A stretch of DNA of 64,000 nucleotides from Mallotus nudiflorus (taxonomy: Eukaryota > Streptophyta > Magnoliopsida > Malpighiales > Euphorbiaceae), in contig CANTUR010000596.1 in the NCBI GenBank assembly GCA_947683625.1, positions 434,001 through 498,000 on the forward strand. The letters run 5' to 3'. Numbering within the stretch: the stretch's first letter is position 1; each line of letters starts with the position of its first letter. Below, in pieces: positions 11,183 through 21,354 of the stretch. The notes under the pieces are model-generated. The model made no database searches, was not told the origin of the DNA, and saw nothing but the letters and a program-made list of their open reading frames with translations. A program made the translations under genes and the position numbers.

Positions 11183-12562
11183 TTAATAATCATAAATGTT
11201 AGAGCCAAAAATCTATATAATCATTTCTTTGTACTCCATTTCCTTCAACAATAATAATGGAAAACAATGGAACTTGAAAGTTCTCTGTAATCCATATTTT
11301 TTTCTCCATTTTTTTTGTTATATTTCCTGCCCAATTCAGTAACAATTAATTATATGTCTTGATTATAGTGATTTTCTTTTGGAAATACAAGTGTGTTAAC
11401 ATGACTAATAATATCACTTAATAAGGGTATATTAGTCTTAATGAGGGTAAATTAGTCATTGATAGAACCATTTAATGGTTCTATCTAGATAGATTATATT
11501 TGTTTACCTTTTTTGCAAAATAATAATAAAAAGACATAAATATATAATGATAATTAATTAAATTTAGCAGTAAATAAGGCATTAATCATCAAAATTTATA
11601 GACAAGGATTGGGGATTGCCACTTTTAAAACCAAATTTGTTTATTTACGAGATCACTTTTCCCATGAATAACTTTTCCATTTACAACATTTATCAATAAG
11701 AACATGAATCTTAAAAAAATAGGTAATTTGTTATGAGATACCCACTAAAACAAATTGGGATTTGAGAAAAAAAAATCTACAGATGGAGCAGGTGTAGAAG
11801 TTGTGGAATAACAAGTTTAAAATCTATGGCTGAGGCTATATCATACCAAGTGCAAGGCCACCAGTGCCTCTGACAGACCAACAAGTCCAAGTTAAGCTTG
11901 AATAAAAGGAGCAGTAGGGTACCATGACTAGCAGCACGTCTAATGCTAGGACCAGCAATAACAGTGGCAAAAACTACCTTAGTGCTCGACTCTTCTTGAG
12001 GAGGGCAGGCCTTGGACAGTCTTGGAGGCTAAGAGTGCAGCATTTTTAGAGAAAGGAATAGAGAAGAGAACCAGAGCATGGGATCTCAAGGCTTAGGCTG
12101 TAATAGGAGTGATTTTTTTAACGTTGACAAAAGAGGGGGCATTCACGTAAATAAAATTAGTAAGGGTGACACATGAGTAATTTATGAGAGTTTGAGGTAT
12201 TTTTGTTCTTTTGGTTATGTTTTGGGCATTTGTAAAAAACTTATAGGATCTTTGCTAAAATGCCCTAAAAAATACCATAACCACTAAAATACCCCACTTT
12301 TCATTTATTACTAGCTTGCCCTAAAAAATAAAAATAAAATTACCGCCCCCCTTTCTTCTTTAATGCAAAAAACATTGCTCTTTCTTTGACCTTATCATCG
12401 ATGTGTGCCTTCCTCAAATCCATAACAAGAAATGGCTCAACTATGGGAAAAGTCTCCTGACTTTGACAACTTATAGTCCTTACAATCTTTGAACTGATTT
12501 TTTTAAGGCTTATTAAATTAAGAGTTTTTAATATATGGGTTTGATTCTTTTTGTTGAATTAG
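11183..12562. other. Intergenic DNA with a GC-richer island
   Basis: No gene that I can name. About 11,790-12,110 is clearly richer in G and C than its surroundings and could be an old exon or captured fragment, but neither strand gives an uninterrupted frame with a recognisable domain. A short frame at about 12,433-12,477 (+) reads MAQLWEKSPDFDNL and stops. It could be a first exon of the pseudogene that follows, but I cannot prove this. Confidence 0.35.
11461..11485. repeat. Perfect 12-bp inverted repeat around one base
   Basis: GATAGAACCATT, one T, then AATGGTTCTATC. Both arms match fully. It lies in AT-rich DNA between the FAR1-like and PITH pseudogenes, with no adjacent gene end. It may be a small foldback remnant or chance. 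Confidence 0.8.
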
Positions 12563-13018
12563 GCTTTTCTTGTGGACTTCATTGATTAGTCTAAAGTTGA
12601 ATGCTTTAATCAAATTTTAAGTCACTCTATTCCCAATGATTTTAAATAGGTGACCTTTTATAAGTATTACCTTTTTTTTTTACTTTCCTAATTTCCAATA
12701 TAGTGAAAGGAAGAAGTTCAATAATATTCTCTTGCATATGCTGGAACAATGATTTAAATTGATTTTTTTTCCAAATTTTCTTTTACTTCTTTCACTATGA
12801 GATGTTATGGGAAATATAAAACATGATTAATTTAGCTGCTCAATTTTATTTTATTCTCCTTTTTTTAACAAATTATGGGTTGTAGAGAAGATGATGGTTT
12901 GAATCTAGAGAATGATGTAAATGAGCAATTATTGATTTATAGTCCTTCCACTCAAGTTATTAAACTCCACTCCATTGCCGTCAAGGGACCTGAGAAGAAG
13001 TTATCCATTAAATCTTAG
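12563..13018 (+). pseudogene. PITH-domain protein pseudogene (At3g04780-like)
   Basis: Two adjoining exons match the start of the plant PITH-domain protein family. Exon at 12,563-12,649 reads AFLVDFID, a TAG in place of the usual Trp, then SKVECFNQILSHSIPNDFK and TAG in place of the usual Gln, at a GT donor. Exon at 12,878-13,018 reads GCREDDGLNLENDVNEQLLI, then YSPSTQVIKLHSIAVKGPE, and then loses the family sequence and stops at 13,016-13,018. The acceptor in front of the second exon is degraded (ATG where AG is expected). The PITH fold is a beta-sandwich found in proteasome-interacting thioredoxin-like proteins and in stand-alone plant proteins. The C-terminal half of the domain is absent. 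Both early stops can arise by single transitions from TGG and CAA/CAG. Confidence 0.72.
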
Positions 13019-13173
13019 TACTTTTTATTTTCTTCAACACATTATCTTTAATCAAGTTTATAGAAATTGAAGTTAATATTTCAAATGGAATTTTAATATG
13101 TGTGTGAAAATTTAATGTTTACTTGTTTACGGTGAATTTAACAATTAAGATTTTTTTTCTTTTTTCTAGTTAG

Positions 13174-13269
13174 GAAGTTGTTGCTCGACTTGAAGAGATG
13201 AAGAAATTGATAAAGGCAGAAATTGCTATTTGTCAAAGCAATTTGAATCCTAAAAGGCATGGTTTGTGA
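13174..13269 (+). pseudogene. Unrecognised terminal exon cut by a retrotransposon
   Basis: After a TAG acceptor at 13,171-13,173 there is a 31-codon frame (EVVARLEEMKKLIKAEIAIC, QSNLNPKRHGL) with ordinary protein composition and a probable coiled coil. The last two codons GGT TTG are followed by TGA. That TGA belongs to the first three bases of the retrotransposon LTR that starts at 13,267. On the far side of the element the target duplication GTTTG is again followed by TGA. I cannot say whether this exon belongs to the PITH pseudogene upstream or to a separate gene. Confidence 0.4.
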
Positions 13270-13593
13270 TGCAGGTGCATCCAATTCCCATTCGAATTAG
13301 GATTGGAATTAATATTAGGATTAAATTTCAATTTTCCTTCTCAAGTTAAGATTATATTTTAGTTTTCCTTATCCCATTAGGTTTTATATTTTCTTATTTA
13401 GTTTTCTTCTTTTATTAGTTTTCGTTATTACTTTAGTATTTACTCCAACTAGTATAAATAAGGGTGCCTAGAAAGAGTTCTATTCATTGTATTTTGTTTT
13501 AATTTCAATTCTAATAATAATTTATAGGTTATTAACTCTAATTATTTTCTAGTTCTGAACCTAATCATATATTCTACTTCTCCTGCTGCATCA
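13267..13593 (+). repeat. 5' LTR of the 2.2-kb gypsy element
   Basis: 327 bp, TGATGCAGG to GCTGCATCA. It contains a TATA-like AGTATAAATAAGG at about 13,450-13,463 followed by GGTGCCTAGAAAGAGTTC, a plausible promoter and transcript start. The same region of the 3' LTR has lost the TATA core (AGTAAAAAAAAAGGG). Confidence 0.88.
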
Positions 13594-13595
13594 AG

Positions 13596-13607
13596 TGGTA
13601 TCAAAGT
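13596..13607 (+). other. Primer binding site, initiator Met tRNA type
   Basis: TGGTATCAAAGT, two bases after the 5' LTR. It matches 10 of the 12 bases of the standard plant iMet site TGGTATCAGAGC. Confidence 0.75.
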
Positions 13608-13689
13608 GAAAAAATATATAAATAACTTGATCTCTTTTTCAACTCTAAAAGGCAGAGGCAATTAACCTCAATAAACTGACTTGGCTGAA

Positions 13690-14890
13690 TTGCAAAGGAT
13701 GGCAAAGGATTTGACCCGGGTTGTATAAGCCTTGCAGTATTAAGAACCTGTGGAAGCCCGTATAGATAATCTAGAAGGTGACCATGAACAACTCGAGAAT
13801 CTAGATCTTGAGGTTAATGAAGAACTTCAGGATGTGAACCCTATTCATGAAGTCAGACCTACTAATCATACAACACAAGGTGGATTAGAACAACGATTAC
13901 TACATGCTCTCGATTTAAAAGGTAGAGCAAAAGAATTGTTTCACATTTTTTTATGAAAAAATTTTAGTTGAAGTATTTTAATAAGAAAGAGGAAGGAGTT
14001 AATTTAATTTTTGTCCCAGGGGAGAGTCTTAATGTTCAAAATGCTTTTATTCCTATAGTACAAGAAATAAACGATTAGAGGAAAACAAGTTATAATGTTT
14101 TTATTGATTATGAAAATGTAGAGATGACAGCATCAAAAGAATTAATGAAGGAGCTAAATTTTGTCATCAATTATAAAGTATCATGTACCATAAAAGCGAG
14201 TGAAATTTCATTAAATCAATTAAATATGGATGTTGCTTATGAGGATGAACATAATGGGAGTTTTACATTGCAGTCTTTGAAAGATAAATCCATAAATACC
14301 AATACTAAAGGAAAAAAGAAGAAGTCTTGGATGCATCTTGTCTCTATTATCAATGTAAAAGGCTTATTTTATGGATTTAATGAGGCATACAATGAGTCTA
14401 CCTGTAGAGATATGGTTAAACGACTAGTAAGGTTGTATAGGAAGATTGTTAAAGACATTTCAACACAATATAAGGTTTTCACAAGGGATGAATATGGAGT
14501 ACTTTTTATAATTAAGGAATTCAAATATGCCTATAAGTTAAAGCCATAATTATTGCTTGACTTAGTGCCATTACCACAAAAGGCTAGGGTGAGTGATAAA
14601 GGAGGGGCTTTTGTTGACCACATCCAGTAGGTTCATCAAGAGGTGAAATCAACCTTGAAGGCTAACAATGCAGCTTAATCTTCTGATGCTTGTTTGTATC
14701 AATGACTATAGAAATTTAAGGAGGGGACTTAGTGCTTGTGCATTTATAAGGAGAAAGGTTTCCTATGGGCACTTTTGACAAGCTTAAGTTTAGGAAATTG
14801 GACCTTGTAAAGTGCTAAAGATAATAAGCTCTAATGCATATGTGATTGAATGGTCAGCTACAAATCAGCCCCACCTTTAAAGCTTCACAC
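13690..14890 (+). pseudogene. Gag start plus integrase C-terminus remnant
   Basis: At 13,690-13,956 a gag-like start with charged heptads is visible (ARIDNLEGDHEQLENLDLEV) and ends early. At 14,124-14,549 there is an open frame of 141 codons whose N-terminal part I do not recognise. Its end (FIIKEFKYAYKLKP) leads into PLPQKARVSDKGGAFVDHI and, with a stop in between, GDLVLVHL, ERFPMGTFDKLKFRKLDLVK and NAYVIEW (14,540-14,870). This last block is the typical C-terminal region of Ty3/gypsy integrases. It carries several nonsense codons and everything from protease to the catalytic core of integrase is missing, so the element cannot move on its own. Confidence 0.65.
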
Positions 14891-15130
14891 TTGTATCTAG
14901 AACTAGCTTATAAGCAAGCTAGTCATCATTGAGGATGTGTTGGACATCAAAGAAATAACATCAAGAAGGGGAAATCGATATAAGTGAATTTTGGTGAAAT
15001 GGCTAGCAAACCAATAAATGAAAGCACATGGATTGTTGAAGACGAATTGAAATGAGTTGATTCAACCATTTATGAGGAATTTTTCAAGGCTTACTCATCA
15101 GAGACAAGTTTTTTTTCAACACAAGGAGAT

Positions 15131-15458
15131 TGATGCAAGCGCATCCAATTCCTATTCAAATTAGGATTGGAATTTAGATTAGAATTATATTGCAGTTTTT
15201 CTTCTCAAGTTAGGATTATATTTCAGTTTTCCTTATTTCATTAGGTTTTATTTTTTCTTGTTTAGTTTTCTTCTTCTATTAGTTTTCCTTATTACTTTAG
15301 GATTTACTCCAACTAGTAAAAAAAAAGGGTGCCTAGAAGGAGTTCTATTCATTGTATTTTATTCTAATTTCAATTCTAATAATAACTTAGAGGTTTGTAA
15401 CTCTAATTATTTTCTAGTTCCAACCCTAATCATCTATTCCGCTTCTCCCATTGCATCA
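15131..15458 (+). repeat. 3' LTR of the 2.2-kb gypsy element
   Basis: 328 bp, TGATGCAAG to TTGCATCA, preceded by a purine-rich ACACAAGGAGAT that would serve as polypurine tract. It is followed by the GTTTG target duplication. Confidence 0.88.
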
Positions 15459-17589
15459 GTTTGTGATGTTTCAAATTTTTTTAATTTTATCTACTTGCAT
15501 GTTAATAATTTGTTTATCAAAGAGTATAAAAATTCTAATTTTTTGTTTTAGTTTTTATTTGTAGATCATTTGTTTCATTCAATTTAACAGAACATGTAGC
15601 ATATGGACGTAGGCTAATGCTTAAGCTAGTGTATATGTTGATGTGTTGTACAGCTTTATTTTAATCTTTTTTGTCTTTTTTGTTATGATGTGTAGGTGAC
15701 TGGTGTACATATTTTGTAGCATTTAGTTATTTTATTTTTATTTTTATTTTTCCTTTAGTCATTTGTTCTTATCACTTAATGTTTATGCATGATAAACTTC
15801 CTCCTATAATTAATTTATGAATGTTGTCTATTTAACTTGATCAACTTGTGTGTGGATTTGACCAATCGCCTCATATATATTATGTAATAAATACATAATA
15901 TTGCAGGATAGAACCAAATTCTCATATACATTCTTCAAAACCAAAAAAAAAACTAAAACAAAAAATGAATAGGAAACCAAAAATAAACTAAAATGATACA
16001 AAAAATGAATCGAAAACCTAAAATAAATTAAAAGGATACAAAAAAAATTGTAAGAAAAATAAACCAAAATTAAAATTAAACAAAATTAAAATAATAAATC
16101 TCTTTCAACAATGGATATTTGGACATAAAATAAAGATTGCATAAATACAACAAACATACAAAAAGAAACTCTATGATACAACTACATTGTCATTAATAAA
16201 ACAAAAAAGTATCAAAAACTCAAAATGATACTAAATTATAAATGCAACCTAAAACATCAACATCCTCTTATGACTTAACAACATTAAAAAAATTAAAAAT
16301 ATATTCATTTCTTTAAAAATTTTCTATTAAAATAATTACAACTTGCTTAACTCCAAAGGAAATGTTTAGCTTTAAGTTATAGTATATTTTTTGTATACTT
16401 TTAGTTTATTTTCAATTTCCTATATAATAACAAAAGGAGACTTTAAGATATATGTAGGTCTATGCTTCCTTTTCTGTGGAAGAGAACTAAAAAAATTATT
16501 TTCAGCATTCTGCGAATACAAAATTAAATTAGAAACTAAAAAGTAACAAAAAATAAATTACAAAAAACTAATAATAATATATACTACATCAACACTTTTC
16601 ATATTTTGTCCATCAAGACCATCAGGAATAGAAACAAAATCAACATTTTTAGTTACCTATTCAATAAAAAAAATTACAAATAAACAATTCATATAAAAAA
16701 ATAAAAAAAAAAAAACATTTCATAAAGCAATGCATTCTAGTCTTTTTTAACAAAACCCAATAAAAAATTAATTTAATAATACTACTAAATTTTTAACTAT
16801 TTTATTGATAGGATTATATAATTTAAATTTTTTTTGGTTTATTGGAGTTACAAAAAATTAACATTTAGAAATAATGGTAAATTTATTTAAAAAAAGAGAA
16901 AATAAAAATAAAAAAGAGGGAACAAAGAAATAAAAATAAAAAAACAGATTGTATTTCAACATAAAATGTCAAAAAATTTATGGAATAAAATTCCAAATTT
17001 ATATATTGGCTAATGCTCCACAAATATAAAAAGATGAAAATAAAAAGGAAAAATGAGAAAATAAAAATTTTGGAAAAACTGAAGAGATAAAAAAGAGAAA
17101 TAAGAAAAATGGAAAGAGGAAAAAATAATAAGAAAAAAGAAAAAAAAAAGGAAGGAGGAAAGAATAAATATGAAAAAAAAAAGGAAAAAATAAAGAAAGT
17201 AAAAATAAAATGGAAAGAAAGAAAGAGAAAAAGAAAAATGAAAGAAAAACAAAGTAAAAGAAAGAAGTAGGCATAAATGTAAATAAAATGGATAAAATTA
17301 GTGAATAATGAAAACTTAATGTATTTTGGTTAAAAAACAAAATCTTTTTGCAAAAATTCCTTTCTTCTTTCTTGTTGGACATAATTTTAGAGAAGTAAAA
17401 CAAAAATAAAAATTACGTCTTCATTTTTTGTTAGACTTATACGTCAATTAAAATGTTTAAATAGATTTGAAACTACTACAGGGAAAAATTCTAATTTTTG
17501 TCTATCAAAGGTAAAAACATTTATTATTGAAAAAGATATAAGAGGGTACAATTAAAAAACCAAAATGTTTTATTTTTTTTAAGAGAAAA
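15459..17589. other. AT-rich and purine-rich intergenic DNA
   Basis: No supported gene. 15,900-16,080 is A-rich with short imperfect repeats of an AAAATGAATNGGAAACC-like unit. 17,030-17,280 is a long A/G tract whose opposite strand gives Phe/Ser-rich frames of no significance. Confidence 0.5.
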
Positions 17590-17965
17590 TAATCATATTT
17601 AATAAGAGAACACAAAATTTTGCATAGTATAGAAATTCTTTTAGTAACAACAAGAAAGAAATATTTTTTAGCCATTTGCTTGTTAGATATATGGAAAGAA
17701 TCAAAGTAATACAGCTAACAATTGTTCTCTCTACAGTAATACAGGGTTTGATATTTTTGTGCGTTTAACAGGGGAAGGATATTATATAATAAAAGAACAC
17801 AGAATTTTGCATAGTATAGAAATTGTTTTAGTAACAACAAGAAAGAAATATTTTTTAGCCATTTGCTTATAAGATATATGGAAAGAATCAACAATTGTTC
17901 TCTCTACAGTAATACAGGATTTGATATTTTTGTACGTTTAATAGGGAAAGGATATTAGTTTTAAC
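17590..17965. repeat. Tandem duplication of about 190 bp, two copies
   Basis: The block starting with AATAAGAGAACACAAAATTT (about 17,600) recurs at about 17,790. They share TTTGCATAGTATAGAAATT, TTTTTAGCCATTTGCTT and CAATTGTTCTCTCTACAGTA. Copy 2 lacks about 17 bases (AAGTAATACAGCTAACA) that copy 1 has before CAATTG. No coding frame is kept. Confidence 0.85.
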
Positions 17966-17989
17966 CAGTATTCCTCTCTTGCTTCCTTT

Positions 17990-18652
17990 CTTTTGTGTTT
18001 TTGTTTTCCTTTTAATAATAAGATATTAATATATAGTTGTGTTGTTATAGATTTGATCCTAATAGCTTATTCGATAGCTTGTTTGTGTAGAAGGTTAGGT
18101 AGCTATGTCAGCTTCTTCTGTGTCTTTTGTTTCAGCTTTGCTGGAATTGCTGAGGTGTACCCGATTGCTGTTACATCAATAGGCAGTGAAGTCCCTTGTC
18201 GATTAGCTTCTAGCTTGCCAAAACATCAACAAGTGTATACCCTACCAAGGTTTTGCAAAATTGTTGTGAAGGATGGAGATCCTTGTCTCCATAGGTCCAC
18301 TAACTCAGTCTGGGGGTTGATGTTCTCCTCTCTATTCTATTTGTAGCGACTTCTTCAGTGTCTGGAGACTGTCAACTTTATCAGTTCAGAACACCAATTG
18401 CTCCAACTAGTTCGACATGAAGTCCAGCAATACTGAACTGCTACCGCTGTCGCCACATGGCCATTTGTGAACTGTCCTCAGCATAGGGTTAAAACCCTAA
18501 AATTAGATCATGGGATCTATCGTAAGAATGACCCTTTATCTTGTAAAAGCCTAAGATGTTTTTCGGCGTATCCAAAAATACTGGCCCTCTTAAATGTTTT
18601 ATGTACTGTTATTTAGTTTAATAAAATATCCTTTCTTTTGGTTTAAAAAAAA
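17990..18652 (+). other. Transcript-like 3' end with poly(A), unrecognised
   Basis: The base composition rises here. A 117-codon frame (17,993-18,346) has no recognised domain. The block ends TTTAGTTTAATAAAATATCC, a GGTTT and a run of nine A's at 18,644-18,652. An AATAAA-like signal followed by an A tail suggests a retroposed transcript or the 3' end of a non-LTR element. I found no target duplication to prove retroposition. An old gene end is the alternative. Confidence 0.35.
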
Positions 18653-18687
18653 AGTCAGGTAAAGAAAAAATTCCTAATTTAAGTACA

Positions 18688-18729
<42 letters not shown>

Positions 18730-19939
18730 ATAATTAAACATATTATTATTATTAAAAAATAAAAATTTTAAAAATAATAACAATATTATTTATTCATATA
18801 ACAATTTAATATTAATTTAATGTAATTATAATTCATTACAATTTTTATAATTCTTTTATTTGAATAATTATATGATATCATTTCAATATTTTTTATAATG
18901 ATTTTTTCTCAACTTTTTAACTAATTTCATATTAAAAAATATAAAATGGTTATAATTAATCATAAGATAATAAATAATAATTATTTATTTGTTAATAAAA
19001 TTTAAAAGTAATAAAAATTATATTTTCTTTATATAACAATTTAAATATTATAATCCAATTAAAAATATAATTTATTACAATTTAGTAAATTTTTTATTTA
19101 AGCTATAACAGTTTATTTCTTTAATATTTTTAATATTAATACTTTTATTTATGTAAAAATTAATTTAATGTAATTTTTTTAAGTTCAATTAATAATTAAA
19201 TAATAAATATTAATTAATTTAATTTTAACTCTTTTTGGTTAAATTTTATAAAAACATCTAAAAACGATAATTATACTACTTTTCTTAGAAATATACTTTC
19301 AAACAAATTATATGTTCTATTTGTTATTTATTAATTTTTAATTTATAAAAATATCTATTTTTTAAAAAAATTATATGCTTTTCCTATTTTCATAAAATTA
19401 TTAATTTTAATTTTAATTATTTACTTATTAAATTTAATATAATAAAACTTATAAAATTATGTTATCTAATTTGATTTATATTAAGTAAAATATAAATAGA
19501 CCTAATTAAAATAGAAATATATATTTTTTTAACAAAATTATTACTAAAATTATAATTAATTTTATTTTATTAGAAATTAACATAATTAATTAAATTATAA
19601 TTATATGTTAATTAATTTTATTTTTATTAAAGATAAAATATAAATTAACCCAATTGAAATTGGAAATATACTTTCAATTAAATTAGAATTATATTTTATT
19701 TTATTTTATTTTATTAGAGATAAAATAAAAGTTAACCTAATTAAAATAAAAAATATATTTTCAATTAAATTAGAATTACATTTTAATTCATTTAATTTTT
19801 CTTAGAAATGAAATAAAAGTTAAACTAATTAAAATAGAAAATAAACTTTCTATCAAATTAAAATTATATTTTAATTAATTATATTCTATTATTATTAGTA
19901 AATAACGAAATTATCTAATTTTTATATAATAATGAGTGA

Positions 19940-20028
<89 letters not shown>

Positions 20029-20044
20029 TTTCTTTTTTTTCTTT
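18653..20044. other. Extremely AT-rich stretch with microsatellites
   Basis: No gene. It contains an (ATT)n run at about 18,690-18,728 and a (TA)n run of about 80 bp at 19,938-20,020, followed by a T tract that touches the chromovirus LTR at 20,045. Confidence 0.7.
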
Positions 20045-21354
20045 TGTCATGACCCGAACCTAGGGGCACGTGACCGGCACTAAGGAATGGAAAAACATAA
20101 AGCTACCGAAACCCGTAGTAAGCCTTAAAAGAAAAATGCGGAATATTTCACTTTAAAACCTCACAATTAAAATAATTAAATCATAATGCACATTATCAAA
20201 CTGATTTTTCTTAATTTAATTAAACCATAATATCATAGTGTATAAAATAAACATCATCAGTTTTACAAATAGTATCTCAGTACATAAATCTTAATACATA
20301 ATATTTGACTTAAAATACACAGTTATACAATTCTCTATTGTGGTACACGGATACTAATACAAATACAACTATATATACCTAAATAAGATAGTCGGGGAAG
20401 AAGCTATTCGGCATAGAGAAGTAGGCCTAACAGAAGACTCTCAAACTCCTAAAAAAATAAATTGAGAAGAGTCAGACCTTACTGAGTAAGCTAATAAAAG
20501 AAATGAATGCAATTTAAAAATCTTTTTTAAAATAGGTTTTTATGAAAATATAATATATTTATAATTTATTCAACTCATTTGATATACATATAGAAAGTCA
20601 TTTTTCAAAAAAAAAAAATTATTTAAATGTCTTCTAAAACATTTCAGTATAAAAATAATTAGGTAGAACCTAAGTTTTCAATTTTTAACAGTCAATCAGC
20701 TCACTTATATCCAACAAGATTGCCGGATCCCAAGAGCAAAACATCACCAGGATGCACAGCCTCAATCATATCACTTAATCCAATATCACTAGCGGTATTC
20801 AAGAGCAAAGCATCACCAGACCATCGACCACAGTGATTTAATAAATAGTAATCCAACTATACTGGCAGTGTTCGAGAGCAAAACATCACTAGACCTTCGG
20901 CTCTAGTATTTATTAAATAATCAATATTATATTACTTGTGGTGTCCGAGAGCAAAGCATTACCAAACCATCAGGTCCAGTAATATAATCAAATATTTTAC
21001 CAGTGCACACATGATCCTGATGAAACTCATCAGGTAACCCGTTCTACCGTAGTTTATCTAAAATAAATAAAGATAAATAAAACAAAGAAAATTAAAATAA
21101 ATGAAAATAAGGTAAACCGACTATAATTTAAATCATGCATCATTATTTAAAAGTATCAACTAGAATCTCACAAATATATAATTCATCAAAATTAATATGA
21201 TTTAAATTAAAAGATCTGACACTCAAATCAAATATTAACTTATAAGATGAAGGCGCTCTTCTGATACGTCGTGTCCGACCTCGACTGGTAGACGCGACCG
21301 GAGGGGTGGCTAAAAGACAGAAAATGAAACGACAATCAGAAAACAGAAACCCTA
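20045..21354 (-). mobile_element. Old chromovirus LTR (family 1), first part
   Basis: Begins TGTCATGACCCGAAC, the diverged counterpart of TGTCACGACCCAAAA that begins the younger family 1 LTRs (in the + reading). It shares the AGAGTCAGACCTTACTGAGTAA block near 20,470. At about 20,710-20,990 it has four imperfect tandem units of the type GAGAGCAAAGCATCACCAGACC. It is interrupted at 21,354 by a solo LTR and resumes at 24,568. Joined length is about 2.9 kb, like the 3.1-kb LTR of element E. The element reads on the minus strand, judged from its coding remnant at 26,160. Confidence 0.8.

Larger units (their letters stand above)
13267..15458 (+). mobile_element. Short deleted Ty3/gypsy LTR retrotransposon, 2.2 kb, with TSD
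   Basis: Two direct LTRs (13,267-13,593 and 15,131-15,458), both starting TGATGCA and ending GCATCA, are flanked by perfect 5-bp duplications GTTTG (13,262-13,266 and 15,459-15,463). A primer binding site TGGTATCAAAGT (initiator Met tRNA type) follows the 5' LTR. The interior is only about 1.5 kb and lacks reverse transcriptase and the integrase core. What remains is a gag-like start and the extreme C-terminus of a gypsy integrase, so it would need enzymes supplied by a relative. The LTRs have visibly diverged (for example GTGCATCC against GCGCATCC), so the insertion is not recent. Confidence 0.9.

Noticed and set aside
16999..17403. Minus-strand open frames rich in Phe, Ser and Leu
   Set aside because: They read the complement of a long A/G-rich low-complexity tract in two frames at once; no domain and no codon structure.
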